A stretch of DNA of 10,888 nucleotides from Euperipatoides rowelli. Its lineage: Eukaryota; Onychophora; Udeonychophora; Euonychophora; Peripatopsidae. The notes beneath the pieces are model-generated. The model was given only the letters and a program-made list of their open reading frames with translations. It did no database searches and was not told the origin of the DNA. The position numbers and the translations under genes are program-made. The stretch lies in the NCBI GenBank assembly GCA_003024985.2, contig PXIH01S0005432.1; one strand, written 5' to 3'. Shown piece after piece: positions 1 through 8,552 of the stretch (its first letter is position 1; each line of letters opens with the position of its first letter).

Positions 1-157
1 AACCGTCAGCTATTCAATAGTAATGGTGGTTAAACGGTTAGCAAAATTAGCATAAATGCCCATCCCAACTCTAGAGTATAGCATTTTTTTAAATTATTTT
101 TGTATTTTTAACGCACTGTATGTTATCTCAAAAATATTGCTTTTGTTAAAAATATTT

Positions 158-221
158 TACGACACACGAAATATGTCAAGCGACTTAATTTTGGGTCACA
201 CCAATAGGTTAAGAAATCCTG
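158..221. mobile_element. hAT-like transposon terminal fragment
   Basis: The stretch TTTTGGGTCACACC then AATAGGTTAAGAAATCCTG resembles the terminal ends of many hAT (Charlie-type) elements. Those typically read 'gggtcgcgacc...ggttaagaaccactg' and end in CTG, the complement of the CAG start. Read on the other strand the tip is CAGGATTTCTTAACC. The next eight bases, GTCTAAAA, resemble the TCTA-containing 8-bp target duplications favoured by hAT elements. No matching left end was found, so it is either truncated or lies before the window. The match is by family resemblance from memory; the inner boundary is a guess. Confidence 0.4.
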
Positions 222-883
222 GTCTAAAAACTCAATCTCATTTTTCTGTGCAGACCCATTGGTTTTGAATCTCTAAATTTTCACGTTTTTTAAAACTATG
301 TTTCCCATACAATATTTATTTACTTTGATGTTTTTAAGTATTAAATATGTTTTGTTTTTAAGAAATAAATTGTTTATTCCATTTATCCTTTTCAATTCAG
401 AAATAACACAATTCTATTTTGTGAGTTGAAGCTACTATGTCATCTTTGTTAAATACTATGTCATCCTGATAGTTCTATCCAGTAGAATATAAATCCTTTC
501 ATTTGAATGGTTACAAGCCCTGTTTTATTTCTTTTTTATTTTAACATGCTCTTCTTCATTATCTCTCCTTGCTTTTAAAAAGAGGAATGAAATGTTGATA
601 TGCTTTACAGTACTTGTATATGTTTTTTTTTTTTTAATTTATTGTTGACCTCCTGTTATTAAATGAAAGGATATAAATCCAGTTTGCAACTTCTCTTTTA
701 TCATTTAGTTAAGAAAGCCATAATGTCGAAAACAATTTATTTTATTACAAAGTTTTAAAATCCACTCTGCTTATTATTATTTTTTAAAATAAAATATATC
801 ACATTTTGAAGTGTGAGAAAGATCAGATAATATACCTCGGCCAGATACACGCTGAGCACATTTCTGAAAATCCTGCTGTTGCA
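222..883. other. AT-rich spacer, no gene seen
   Basis: Low-GC sequence with a T13 run at 623-635 and scattered AATAAA-like words that are expected by chance at this composition. No reading frame, splice structure, RNA gene or repeat family was recognised. Confidence 0.6.
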
Positions 884-900
884 TTTTTTTAAAAAAAAAA
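884..900. repeat. T7-A10 homopolymer junction
   Basis: Seven T followed directly by ten A, then TAAATAAAAAAA. It is one of four T-run/A-run junctions in the window (others at 1087-1107, 6344-6360 and 8553-8576). Such runs are self-complementary around the TpA step. Confidence 0.85.
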
Positions 901-915
901 TAAATAAAAAAAGTT

Positions 916-1030
916 GATTTGTTGGAATTTTGCAATTGGATTGCACAAAGCCATCGCTACACCAGTGACATAGATGACATAGACACAGATTAAGATCTGT
1001 CACCTGCTCAGTCAAGAAGAGCACAACATT
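916..1030. promoter_or_regulatory. Motif cluster with TGACATAGA tandem pair (speculative regulatory DNA)
   Basis: This stretch is less AT-rich than its flanks. It holds a perfect 9-bp tandem repeat TGACATAGA at 966-974 and 975-983, then CAGAT-taag-ATCTG as a short inverted repeat, then CACCTG, an E-box. Closely packed motifs of this sort are common in vertebrate enhancers, but each also occurs by chance. No conservation data are available here. Confidence 0.2.
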
Positions 1031-1086
1031 GTTTTTTGCTCTATTCTTTTTATTCTTACAGCTAAAGAAAAGATGCCCTGTATAAC

Positions 1087-1107
1087 TTTTTTTTTTTTTT
1101 AAAAAAA
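1087..1107. repeat. T14-A7 homopolymer junction
   Basis: Fourteen T followed directly by seven A. Same architecture as the junctions at 884, 6344 and 8553. Confidence 0.85.
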
Positions 1108-2199
1108 TAAAGGTAACAGCCAAATCATTTTTGAAGTTTCTAGAAAGAAGAAAAAAAAGTGTACTTTGGCTTTTTTTTCTCCTTAGTAAAAATAGAAGAA
1201 AAGAAAGTTACTCTGAATTGAAAATACCGTTTTCATATTGCTTTCTATCTGTTGTTCTTTAGAATAGACAGTATGTTTTTAAGATCTCTTGTACATTTGA
1301 CATATTTCATCAACTTCTTATGTTTGTCTCTAAATTGATGGTTCTTTTTTTTTTTGTGTGTGATGCTCAACCCTTGTCCTATAATTATTTCTGACATTCA
1401 AAAAGATGTATCCTAAGTTGTTTTTGAGGTTCAAAGTCAGCTAAGATTTCATTATATATTTTTTATTTACACACCTAGTGAAAGGGATTTCTCATTCTTT
1501 CATTTATTCAGTATATACTGAGATACNTATAATAGAAATAATAGAATTTCCTCTAGATTTAAGTATTTATTCACTGTATATTAATTATTTGTTACAGTAC
1601 CGTATATGAACATCTAGCATCAAGTTGTGAAGTTTATTTTTATGTTGACCTTCATTAACTATTTAAATGTTTTATACTTTAATTCCAGCAGCTTTCTGTT
1701 TAAAATTCCTCAACTTCAAAATATATACTTAGTGTATATACTTTGTATTTGTTAAGATTCAATATACAACTAAGCTGTTATCTTTGTTCTCCATATTTAT
1801 GTAGTTTTCTTTACCATAAGATATACTTTTCTTGCCCTATTAGAGTAGCTTGATGTATATTTATAAGGACAATAACCTTCTGCTTTATAATACACAAATC
1901 TTTATTATACTACAAATAAACTCTTACTTAAAAAAATGTGCATCATAACTTTTAAAAAATGTTTTGAAAATCAATAGCTTGTACCTTAATCATAACAAAA
2001 TAATAATTTTATTTTAAACAAAAAAAAAAAGCTTTATTTTGAATGAATGGTATAGAATCCACCCTCATCTATTAGAATCAAACTTCCAAAATGTTTACAA
2101 TATTATTGTTGTTATAAAATCTAATTCCTTAGAATCTGAATATTTTTGCACCTTTAAAATCTACAGTTAAAAAAAAAAAATTAATTCGCATTAGCGGTA
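1108..2199. other. AT-rich spacer with small palindrome, no gene seen
   Basis: Mostly low-complexity AT sequence. It contains a perfect 14-bp palindrome TCAGTATATACTGA at 1508-1521, two copies of TATATACT near 1722-1742, an unresolved base at 1527 and an A11 run at 2020-2030. No coding exon or RNA gene could be supported. Confidence 0.6.
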
Positions 2200-2256
2200 C
2201 TTTTTATTTTCTATACCACTTTTTATTTTCTATACCACTTTTGATTTTCTATACCA
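2200..2256. repeat. 19-bp tandem repeat, three copies
   Basis: Three head-to-tail units of CTTTTTATTTTCTATACCA at 2200-2218, 2219-2237 and 2238-2256. The first two are identical and the third differs by one base (T to G at 2243). The near-identity suggests a recent local duplication, as in a small minisatellite. Confidence 0.95.
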
Positions 2257-2330
2257 CTGTTGTAATATTGAGTACAAAGAATCTACCTAGTGGCTACAAC
2301 TAAGTTTTAAAAATGTATTCAGGCTGTTTC

Positions 2331-2660
2331 TGGAGTTATTGGAGCTCCTGAGTTTGAATACAGTTGTCCAGCCAATTTTGGAGCTCCTTTTACCCTAAAT
2401 TTTCAAAAATTCACACCCAGAGCAAGGAAGGTCATAAGGAGATATAAATAGCATTTCAGATCTGCTATAGATTAAATCAAACAACATTGCACTTTGATAA
2501 GTGATTAAGGAGGAGCAGCAAACTTGAGCAATAGACAGACTTTTCTATTCTTTTATAAAGTGTCTATCTCAGACTTAATGTTATCATCCAGCCCAAAATC
2601 AGGCAATCAGAGGTCAGCTTTGATTGTATCTGCAGTAGAACGTGTTATTTTATTTATTAT
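2331..2660. promoter_or_regulatory. Mixed-composition block with paired GGAGCTCC palindromes (speculative regulatory DNA)
   Basis: Sequence complexity rises here. The 8-bp palindrome GGAGCTCC occurs at 2341-2348 and again at 2380-2387, 39 bp apart. A good TATA-like word, TATAAATAG, lies at 2443-2451, and TTTGATAAGTGATTAAGG follows near 2493. No transcription start, CpG island or downstream exon supports a promoter, so an enhancer or plain unique sequence is equally possible. A short plus-strand reading frame overlapping this block has no recognisable domain and looks like chance. Confidence 0.2.
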
Positions 2661-2676
2661 TTATTTCTTAATATTT

Positions 2677-2786
2677 ATGTTGGACTTAGGGTCAGTGTAC
2701 GTTTAAGGTTAGAGATCCTTTAATTTGCTATTCATGTTGAAGTTAGGGTCAAGGTACGGTTAAGTTTGGAGATCGTCTAATATGCT
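2677..2786. repeat. Diverged 53-bp direct duplication
   Basis: Two copies, 2677-2729 and 2734-2786, align without gaps at 43 of 53 positions. Both read ATGTTG..TTAGGGTCA..GTACG.TTAAG.TT.GAGATC...TAAT.TGCT. The period is 57 bp. No third copy was found on either side. The divergence indicates an old duplication or two units of a decayed satellite. An unresolved base at 2811 lies just downstream. Confidence 0.92.
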
Positions 2787-3329
2787 GGATGACAATATTG
2801 GTTCTGAGATNCAGATGCTAGTGAGTCTCTTATTACATAGATGGCTGCTATCACATGAGGAACAAATTTAAAGGATTAGAAGAATATTTTTTATTGTCTA
2901 ATTTAAGAAAGTTAAAACTTTTAAAAATGGAAACATTTGGGAAATCCCGAGCTAGCATGATTAGTTCTGATTAGTTCGTACTGAAATTGACCATGGAAAC
3001 AGGCTGATTATTAGTCTGGTTATTTTTTTTATAATGAGTAGCTGCATGGCTGCTGGGCATGTCAGTATTTTAAATATCATGAAAATCATTAATAGAGTTT
3101 GAGAAATGGAAGATAGCAAACTTTTTCTTTTCAGATTCACTAGAACAGCCAAATGCTATAAATTGTTGAAAATGAAAAAAAAAAATCAGCTCTGAATAAA
3201 ATTTAAATCAAAGTCAGAAATTATTTCTTATATTAAGATAGGTAGTATATTTATATTACTTTGCTTATTTTACCAAAAACAATAAAATTAAATCATATTA
3301 AAATAACCAAAAATAATGAAAACACTATA
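2787..3329. other. AT-rich non-coding spacer
   Basis: No gene seen. Around 2985-3160 the sequence is less repetitive, with several ATTA/TAAT cores and CTTTTCAG near 3126-3133. The latter could be mistaken for a splice acceptor, but it has no coding continuation or partner donor. Confidence 0.5.
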
Positions 3330-3890
3330 TTAAATGGCTTAATTGGTTGGTTGGTTTATGCAGACAAACAATAATGTAAGCCTAAAAACTGAATGGATGA
3401 ATTAAACGTTTCATTTTAAGAGTGGTTAGCATAAACTATTTTTAAGATAAGTTCAAAGATAAATGTGCAAAATGAACTGTCATGTTATTGCTGGCTGAAA
3501 CTGTATTGTGAATGACTTAACAAACTGCAATATTCATGGACTTATGCAGGAGGTAGGACATACATCAAAATTTTACTAACATATATCACCCCAAAGTCAC
3601 TTACCTAACTGGGTTAAGGGCATTAGGAGTGGTGATGAGATCATATGTGATGGATAATCATCAAAATTGGGACCTATTTGACTGAGTTTGCTTATTTATG
3701 CTTATTATTTAGAGTACCTTGACTCCAGAGGATTTTTGTCAGCTCAAATAGTTCAGCATTATAATTTTGTGCCATCCATCTCCAGGCCACATCAACCAAA
3801 CATTTTGAGTTGATATACTAGCATTGTGCAATTTGTCCAACTACTAAATCAAATTTAGATAAACACCTAATTGACAACTAAACAGAAAAA
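3330..3890. promoter_or_regulatory. Candidate conserved non-coding element
   Basis: About 560 bp of balanced, non-repetitive sequence without long homopolymers, unlike its flanks. It carries TTGGTTGGTTGG at 3343-3354, a near-tandem GCTTATTTAT/GCTTATTATT at 3690-3709, TTATGCAGA and TTATGCAGG words resembling degenerate POU sites, and several TAAT cores. No frame stays open, so it is unlikely to be an exon. This texture is typical of vertebrate developmental enhancers, but the call rests on texture and needs an alignment. Confidence 0.3.
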
Positions 3891-4777
3891 AAAAAAGAAT
3901 TATGATAAAAGACAGTTATATGAATTCTCCATTGATCATGCTTGATTGAGAAGCCACCCTAAATCCTAAGCAGGAAGTATATTCATGGCTAAGTTAGATT
4001 CAAAATGGCTATTGTCTAGATAAAGCTTGAGGTAATTTATATCATAAGACCATAAGGTCAGTCCACAAAAGTTTTCAACCATTTAGGATCTCTGCATATG
4101 TGTCATTTAATCATATCAAAATCATCATTGAAAAGCAGATTTGTTTCCCTTTAAAAAATACATTACTAATAACTTGAAATATTTAAAAAACATTAAACAA
4201 TAGACAAAAACAACCAGGTTGCTTAGTTTAGTTAAAAAATATTACTTATTGAGGCAACTTTCAACCCATATCCCACATTTTAAATGGACTATTTTTGAAG
4301 AAGATTTTTCATACTGTTCTATTTCCTTGATAGAATGAATAGCCTGAAACAATGTCACATGACTGTTCTTTATATATAAATGTCCAATAAGGATCTTTTT
4401 TACATAAGAACCTAAAAAAACAATGAATTTGCACATGATTAAATGAAAAACCCATTCTAAGGCAAAGTGTCAACCTGCAAAAAATAAAAGCCACAATCAG
4501 GGTGATCTAATTGGAATAAAGCTGACTTTCATCTCAGGATATTAAAGAACCCACATAAGATAGAAATATAGTAAAAGTATGTTGGTTTAACAAATAAATA
4601 AAGAGAAAAAGTTTAAACTTGCAATTTCTGAAGCTTTTCTCAAGATGTAGTGCCACTTAGGTAATTAATCATCATAATTTTCAGTCGACCATAAAAACTT
4701 ATTTTCTTAACTCTAAATGAATATTTTAAGCAAAAAATAAATAAATGAAGTTAAAGTACAATAATTAAAATATATAT
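3891..4777. other. AT-rich spacer, no gene seen
   Basis: No RNA gene, repeat family or open frame worth reporting. Short minus-strand frames around 4240-4490 have no recognisable domain and their composition matches the surroundings. Homeodomain-like TAATTAATCATCATAAT occurs near 4662-4678. Confidence 0.5.
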
Positions 4778-4797
4778 AAAAAAAAGATCTTTTTTTT
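4778..4797. repeat. 20-bp perfect palindrome A8-GATC-T8
   Basis: Eight A, GATC, then eight T form a perfect inverted repeat centred between 4787 and 4788. The T run continues two bases beyond the symmetric arm. Confidence 0.9.
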
Positions 4798-5715
4798 TTC
4801 AACTTAATTTTGAAGATATGATAATTAGAGTCGTATATAGTGTGAATTCTCAGTGCGGTTTAATCACTATGGGCCATTGTAAGTCTCTGACTAAGGTTAT
4901 GAACTATTTGTTTTGGACAACAGTACTTGATTAGAGTCGAGAGGTGGATCTGCATATCTAAGACTTTCCAGAATGACTGAGCAATTTGTTTTAGGATAAC
5001 TTATTCGCTGACCAAGGTTTTGTAATGAATATTTCCACACTTGCTAATAGACCGCTTTAAGACAATTGACCTATCCCATAACATCTTTGAGTTGAAATGT
5101 GACTTCATATAGATAGACATCCCTGTTTCTAAAAAAAAAATGTTTATGTATATTTGTATATAATATAAAGTAGATAGAATAATAATAATTTCAAAACAAT
5201 GTATAGCCTACATTTTGGCGAGCAGTCGAGTAAAGGTAAAGCAATTAAGAAATTTTTGTTTAGAGAAATCTCATTGTTTATCATTATACATTTATATATT
5301 ACCTTTTTACTCCAATATGAGCTGGAAAGGAATGATCTTTTCCCTCTATTATTGCCACAAACCCTTACTGCACCTATATCAGTACAATGTATTCTTATTA
5401 TATGCTTAATTTTCATTTTAGTTGAATAAAAAACTGTTACACTCCATTTGAAATAGTATTTTCATAAATTGGTGATGCAAACCTGAGTTAGTGAACTTTT
5501 TATAAGGCCCCACTGACAGTTTTAAGAATGTTGCTAGAACTTTAGTTGAACCAGACTAACTTAAAATAATTGGATTCATCATACTAATTACTCAAAATTG
5601 TTTGTATCTCATTGTTGTTGATTTTATGCTTAATTTTTTTTCTCTTGAATTGTGGATGTGAAGAATAGAAGTAGATGGCAATATGACAATTCCCTTAAGT
5701 CAAGAAATAACAGCT
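4798..5715. other. Spacer with a repeated ATTAGAGTCG word, no gene seen
   Basis: The 10-base word ATTAGAGTCG occurs at 4824-4833 and 4930-4939, notable because it includes a CpG in CpG-poor DNA. AATGTA-tagcc-TACATT forms a small inverted repeat at 5198-5214. Overlapping short frames on both strands at about 5144-5429 are hydrophobic and AT-driven, with no domain. They are judged chance openings. Confidence 0.5.
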
Positions 5716-5718
5716 TAA
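5716..5718. repeat. Left TAA target-site duplication
   Basis: TAA directly precedes the left tip GGCGGTGA. The same TAA directly follows the right tip at 6808-6810. A 3-bp TWA duplication is the hallmark of PIF/Harbinger insertion. Confidence 0.6.
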
Positions 5719-5763
5719 GGCGGTGACATGCTCAGCAATACATCGCGGTGTAGCATTTTTGCT
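5719..5763 (+). repeat. Left terminal inverted repeat
   Basis: The outer tip is GGCGGTGA (5719-5726) and the inner core ACATCGCG (5740-5747), followed by GTGTAGCATTTTTGCT. It matches the reverse complement of the right end with an indel of about 11 bp between tip and core. Confidence 0.7.
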
Positions 5764-5924
5764 GTAAAAAAGTTGCCGATATACAGTAGTTTGGTGTCAA
5801 CCAGACTGAGCGTTGCAGCACGAAGGATTATGAGATGATTTTACAAGGCTTAATTTTAATTGACACAGACACGCCTTTTTCAGATTCAATTTTAAACACG
5901 ATGCCAGTATTTTAACTAAAATAT

Positions 5925-6060
5925 TACTCATTATTAATAAATGTTAATAAAATATTTATTTAATTTTTCTGATTATTATTTTTTCTATATATTATTATTA
6001 TTAATAAAATCTTGACTTTTGCTGATTATATTATTAATAATAACATTTTTAATTAGCCTA
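5925..6060. repeat. ATT/TTA-rich low-complexity tract
   Basis: Dense ATT, TTA and AATAAT words, including ATTATTATTATTAATAA near 5991-6007. It lies inside the transposon-like element and could be a decayed trinucleotide microsatellite or AT-rich filler of the element. Confidence 0.75.
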
Positions 6061-6286
6061 ACAAAATATATGAGTACAACCCTTTTTTTGCTTACTCGCA
6101 TTTGAAAAACAAAATGATACTAATTCAACAATGTTATGATGAAACTGTTTTAGAACGCCCCAACTTTATATTTTCATTCTTTATTTCAGTTTAAATTTGA
6201 TATATTTTAATGGTGTAATTTGTTTCAATCAAACAAGACGTTATCACTAGATATTTTGATGGGATGGCTGTGAATTAGAACTAGGT

Positions 6287-6339
6287 CGAACTTTTGTTAG
6301 CTAACGATACTCTCTGCCAGCTAATGAATAAATAGTTCG
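6287..6339. repeat. Nested short inverted repeats
   Basis: CGAACT (6287-6292) pairs with AGTTCG (6334-6339). Within it TTAGCT (6297-6302) pairs with AGCTAA (6319-6324). The fold lies inside the Harbinger-like element. Arms are only 6 bp, so chance is possible. Confidence 0.5.
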
Positions 6340-6343
6340 GCTA

Positions 6344-6360
6344 TTTTTTTTTAAAAAAAA
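6344..6360. repeat. T9-A8 homopolymer junction
   Basis: Nine T followed directly by eight A, inside the transposon-like element. Confidence 0.85.
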
Positions 6361-6754
6361 GTTTAATAATTAATCTACTGTAATGTAAAACTAATAATGT
6401 ATAGCCTCTTGTGTTGGTGATTTAGTTTATTTCTTTAAAATAAACTTGCTAAATAATTACTGTTTCTTTTGTCATTGTTTATCCCATATCAAAACAATTT
6501 GCAGGCCGGAAATAGAAAGCTATCTTCGAGCAGCAACTAGCGTTGTGTTTAGCAAATCCCATTGAAAACTATATGCTTTAAAAAAAGAAGCATTGATGTC
6601 AACGCCGGCCACTACTTATTACCATGACAATTTTTAAAGCAAGCTCTACAATTTTTTTTACCGAAAACCCCTGAAAATCAACATGAATGCAGCAAAACCA
6701 ACGCAATTTTCAGTTCAGTGCATCCAATTGAAATCTATGTGTTGGAAAACTGTT

Positions 6755-6807
6755 AGCAATGCTGCAACGCGATGTGCTGTGCCGCACTGCTGGGTGTATC
6801 ACCAGCC
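6755..6807 (-). repeat. Right terminal inverted repeat
   Basis: AGCAATGCTGCAACGCGATG starts the inner core; the outer tip is TATCACCAGCC ending at 6807. CGCGATGT at 6768-6775 is the complement of ACATCGCG in the left end. Local hairpins GTGC..GCAC and GCTGG..CCAGC also lie here. Confidence 0.7.
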
Positions 6808-6810
6808 TAA
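6808..6810. repeat. Right TAA target-site duplication
   Basis: TAA directly follows the GCC tip and matches the TAA before the left tip. Confidence 0.6.
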
Positions 6811-7553
6811 GGAGGATAGGTTATAAATCATATTTGATTTTTTTTTTTTTTAAGTTCAAGGTAATGGTTATTTTGTTATTTATTTTCAAAGACAATTACT
6901 AAAAAAAATTCTACCAGAAAAAAAAAATATATTTACAACTTAATTTTTAAAATAGTATCTGTAGCTCCTTCCCTAAAATGCTTTTGTCTATAGGATACAC
7001 ATGGCAGTGTATTTTGTTATGTAATAAGTTAGAAACTAGCATTTACTATACTTAGCGCCTGTTGAAAAATCTAAATGTCTTACTGTTGTGCCTTAAGTTT
7101 AAATCCCTCTACCTTTTTTAAATTCCACAAAGATAAAAAAAATGTCGACTGCTTAGGTTACAAAAGTTAAGAGTAAAGGATTTGTTGCGTTGAAATATTC
7201 CAGAAAAAACAACAGCAAGCATTTGTGAATAGTCGTATTTCTTTTATTTATATCTAAGGAAAACAGTTTTATTTTTGTGTATATATTTTTTGTAAATTAT
7301 CATTTCTAAGTAGACATGTGATTTTTATTTTGGCTAAATAAAAAATGAAAAATGAATGTTATAGTTTAAAAAATCAAAAACATATACAGTACATTACTTT
7401 GTAAATTTTTAATCCATATAAAACTGTGATATAAAACTGATATGCAAGAGTGATATTAAAGTAAAAATAAGAATAGAATTTATGGCCGGTTACTTAGCAT
7501 TTAAAGAAGAGGCCCCTACATGTTTAACTGTGCTTGTTAACGCTTTTTTTTTT
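6811..7553. other. AT-rich spacer, no gene seen
   Basis: Contains a T14 run at 6838-6851 and several A runs. ATGGCCGGTTACTTAGC near 7481-7497 and GAGGCCCC near 7509-7516 are short GC-richer patches without an assignable identity. Confidence 0.55.
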
Positions 7554-7596
7554 ACTTCAAATAGCCAGACTTTCATCAGAAGTGCTATTTATAAGT
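7554..7596. repeat. Imperfect hairpin of about 43 nt
   Basis: Left arm ACTTCAAATAGC (7554-7565) pairs with GCTATTTATAAGT (7584-7596). Inside, ACTT (7569-7572) pairs with AAGT (7580-7583) around the loop TCATCAG, with a 3-nt CAG bulge. It is shorter than a usual pre-miRNA and may be a MITE tip or a chance fold. Confidence 0.55.
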
Positions 7597-7644
7597 CACT
7601 TGAAATATAAATAAGAATAGGATTTTGAAATTGAATTACATTTA

Positions 7645-7790
7645 CTACTTTTTGAAGTCTGTATTTGCATGCCACTCGTGTTCTTCCAATATAGCTGAAC
7701 CAGTATCAAATGATGCTGATTCATTATTTTCGCCAGTTAAAGGCTCAAAATCATATGGACTTGTACAGAACCATCATCAAATTTATCCAT
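7645..7790 (-). pseudogene. Frameshifted coding relic, P2X7-C-terminal-like transposon protein start (tentative)
   Basis: On the minus strand an ATG at 7790 opens MDKFDDGSVQ. A frame change at about 7759-7760 (equivalent to one lost base) then gives PYDFEPLTGENNESASFD, an acidic serine-rich stretch, and HANTDFKK before a TAG at 7645-7647. Many repeated fish and amphibian proteins annotated 'P2X purinoceptor 7-like' begin in this way: a short acidic start, a PYxFEP motif, an acidic spacer, then a (G)NTDWC-x-C zinc-binding start. The tail here fits NTDWCKC with the Trp and Cys lost. The cysteine-rich domain itself is absent. Sequence upstream of the ATG is closed in that frame, as expected for a 5' UTR. 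The overlapping plus-strand 110-codon frame is probably a shadow. The family assignment is from memory of the motif pattern; a chance resemblance cannot be excluded. Confidence 0.4.
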
Positions 7791-8552
7791 TGTGCTATAT
7801 TAATGTCCAGTTTGTTTTTAAGAAAATCAAAATAAACTTTACAACAAGTGGAACAGCACTCAAAGTAGAGCATAAATACTGCGATATAATGTACACTAAC
7901 CTCCACCTTAGAAATTATTTCGTCATAAAAATAATCTCGGACCATGAAAAAAATTAAAAACCTTTTTTTTTTGTAATCAGACGGAGGACAGTAATATTCT
8001 TAATTTATCTTTAAATAATTTTTTTTATGCATTTTTAATTTATTTTTTCCAATATTTTTTTTTTTTAGTAATTATCTTTGAAAATCAATAATAAAAAAAT
8101 ATATAAACAAATCCATTTCATTTGACCGTTAATACAAATAATTTTGATTCTTGAGTTTATATTTGTTTATATTGTTTTCAATTATCTTTTTTTTTTTTTG
8201 CCTTTGCTCAACCTTAATGTTTGTGTATTACAGTTTATAAGAATATGAAGGGAAAATAACAAATACAGTAGATCCTAAAAGAAATGATTCGAACTTGGAT
8301 TGTTGACATATTAGTCAAGGAGCCTAAATTAATTATTTAATGACTTATTTTAGTTTTCCATACATAAATTCTTAAATTTACTGTTGGGATTGCTGATAGC
8401 ATCATTTTGTTTTAAGGCAAAGCGTTTTTTTTTTGTATTGTGCATGTGAATAAGTAAAATGTCCACAAAACTGAAACATACTACAGAAAAACCTTAATAG
8501 GAATTGACTTTTTCTTCTTTTTTTTTTAGCCAGGTGTTCCCTTCAGTGAGTA
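7791..8552. other. Homopolymer-rich spacer, no gene seen
   Basis: Contains a T12 run at 8055-8066 and a T13 run at 8187-8199, plus repeated AATAATT words. TACAGTAGATCCT with GATTCGAACTTGG near 8264-8300 weakly recalls a pogo/Tigger-type terminal repeat, but no partner end was seen. Confidence 0.5.

Larger units (their letters stand above)
5719..6807. mobile_element. Non-autonomous PIF/Harbinger-like DNA transposon
   Basis: The two ends are imperfect inverted repeats. The left tip reads GGCGGTGACA and the right tip, reverse-complemented, reads GGCTGGTGATACA. Further in, both share ACATCGCG, then GTAGCAT..TGCT (left) or TTGCAGCATTGCT (right). TAA flanks both ends. The element is 1,089 bp long. 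Both termini are CpG-rich while the middle is extremely AT-rich. No transposase (DDE) or Myb/SANT frame is present, so movement would have needed proteins from a relative. CCCATTGAAAACTATATG at about 6558-6575 resembles subterminal sequence I associate with vertebrate Harbinger families. Alternatives are another TIR superfamily with a chance TAA pair, or two separate MITEs. Age is moderate, given the mismatches between the ends. Confidence 0.7.

Noticed and set aside
755-1123. 122-codon minus-strand frame, the longest in the window
   Set aside because: Lys and Phe runs come from the T and A homopolymers it crosses; no domain or splice context.
1593-1610. TACAGTACCGTATATG resembling a mariner-type MITE tip
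   Set aside because: Only about 14 bases of similarity and no inverted partner nearby.
1527-2811. Two N bases (1527 and 2811)
   Set aside because: Sequencing ambiguities, not biology.
5144-5429. Overlapping frames on both strands
   Set aside because: Hydrophobic AT-driven translations with no motif; two strands open at once is a composition effect.
7664-7671. Perfect POU octamer ATTTGCAT
   Set aside because: Lies inside the decayed coding relic and has no companion motifs; a single 8-mer is expected by chance in this composition.
7625-7957. 110-codon plus-strand frame, the second longest in the window
   Set aside because: No recognisable domain; it overlaps a more convincing decayed minus-strand pattern and is probably its shadow.
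8264-8300. CAGTAGATCCT..GATTCGAACTTGG resembling a pogo/Tigger terminal repeat
   Set aside because: Match is short and gapped, with no partner end or clear TA duplication pair.
8280-8300. GATTCGAACTTGG as a possible tRNA B box on the minus strand
   Set aside because: No A box, no cloverleaf and imperfect B-box match.
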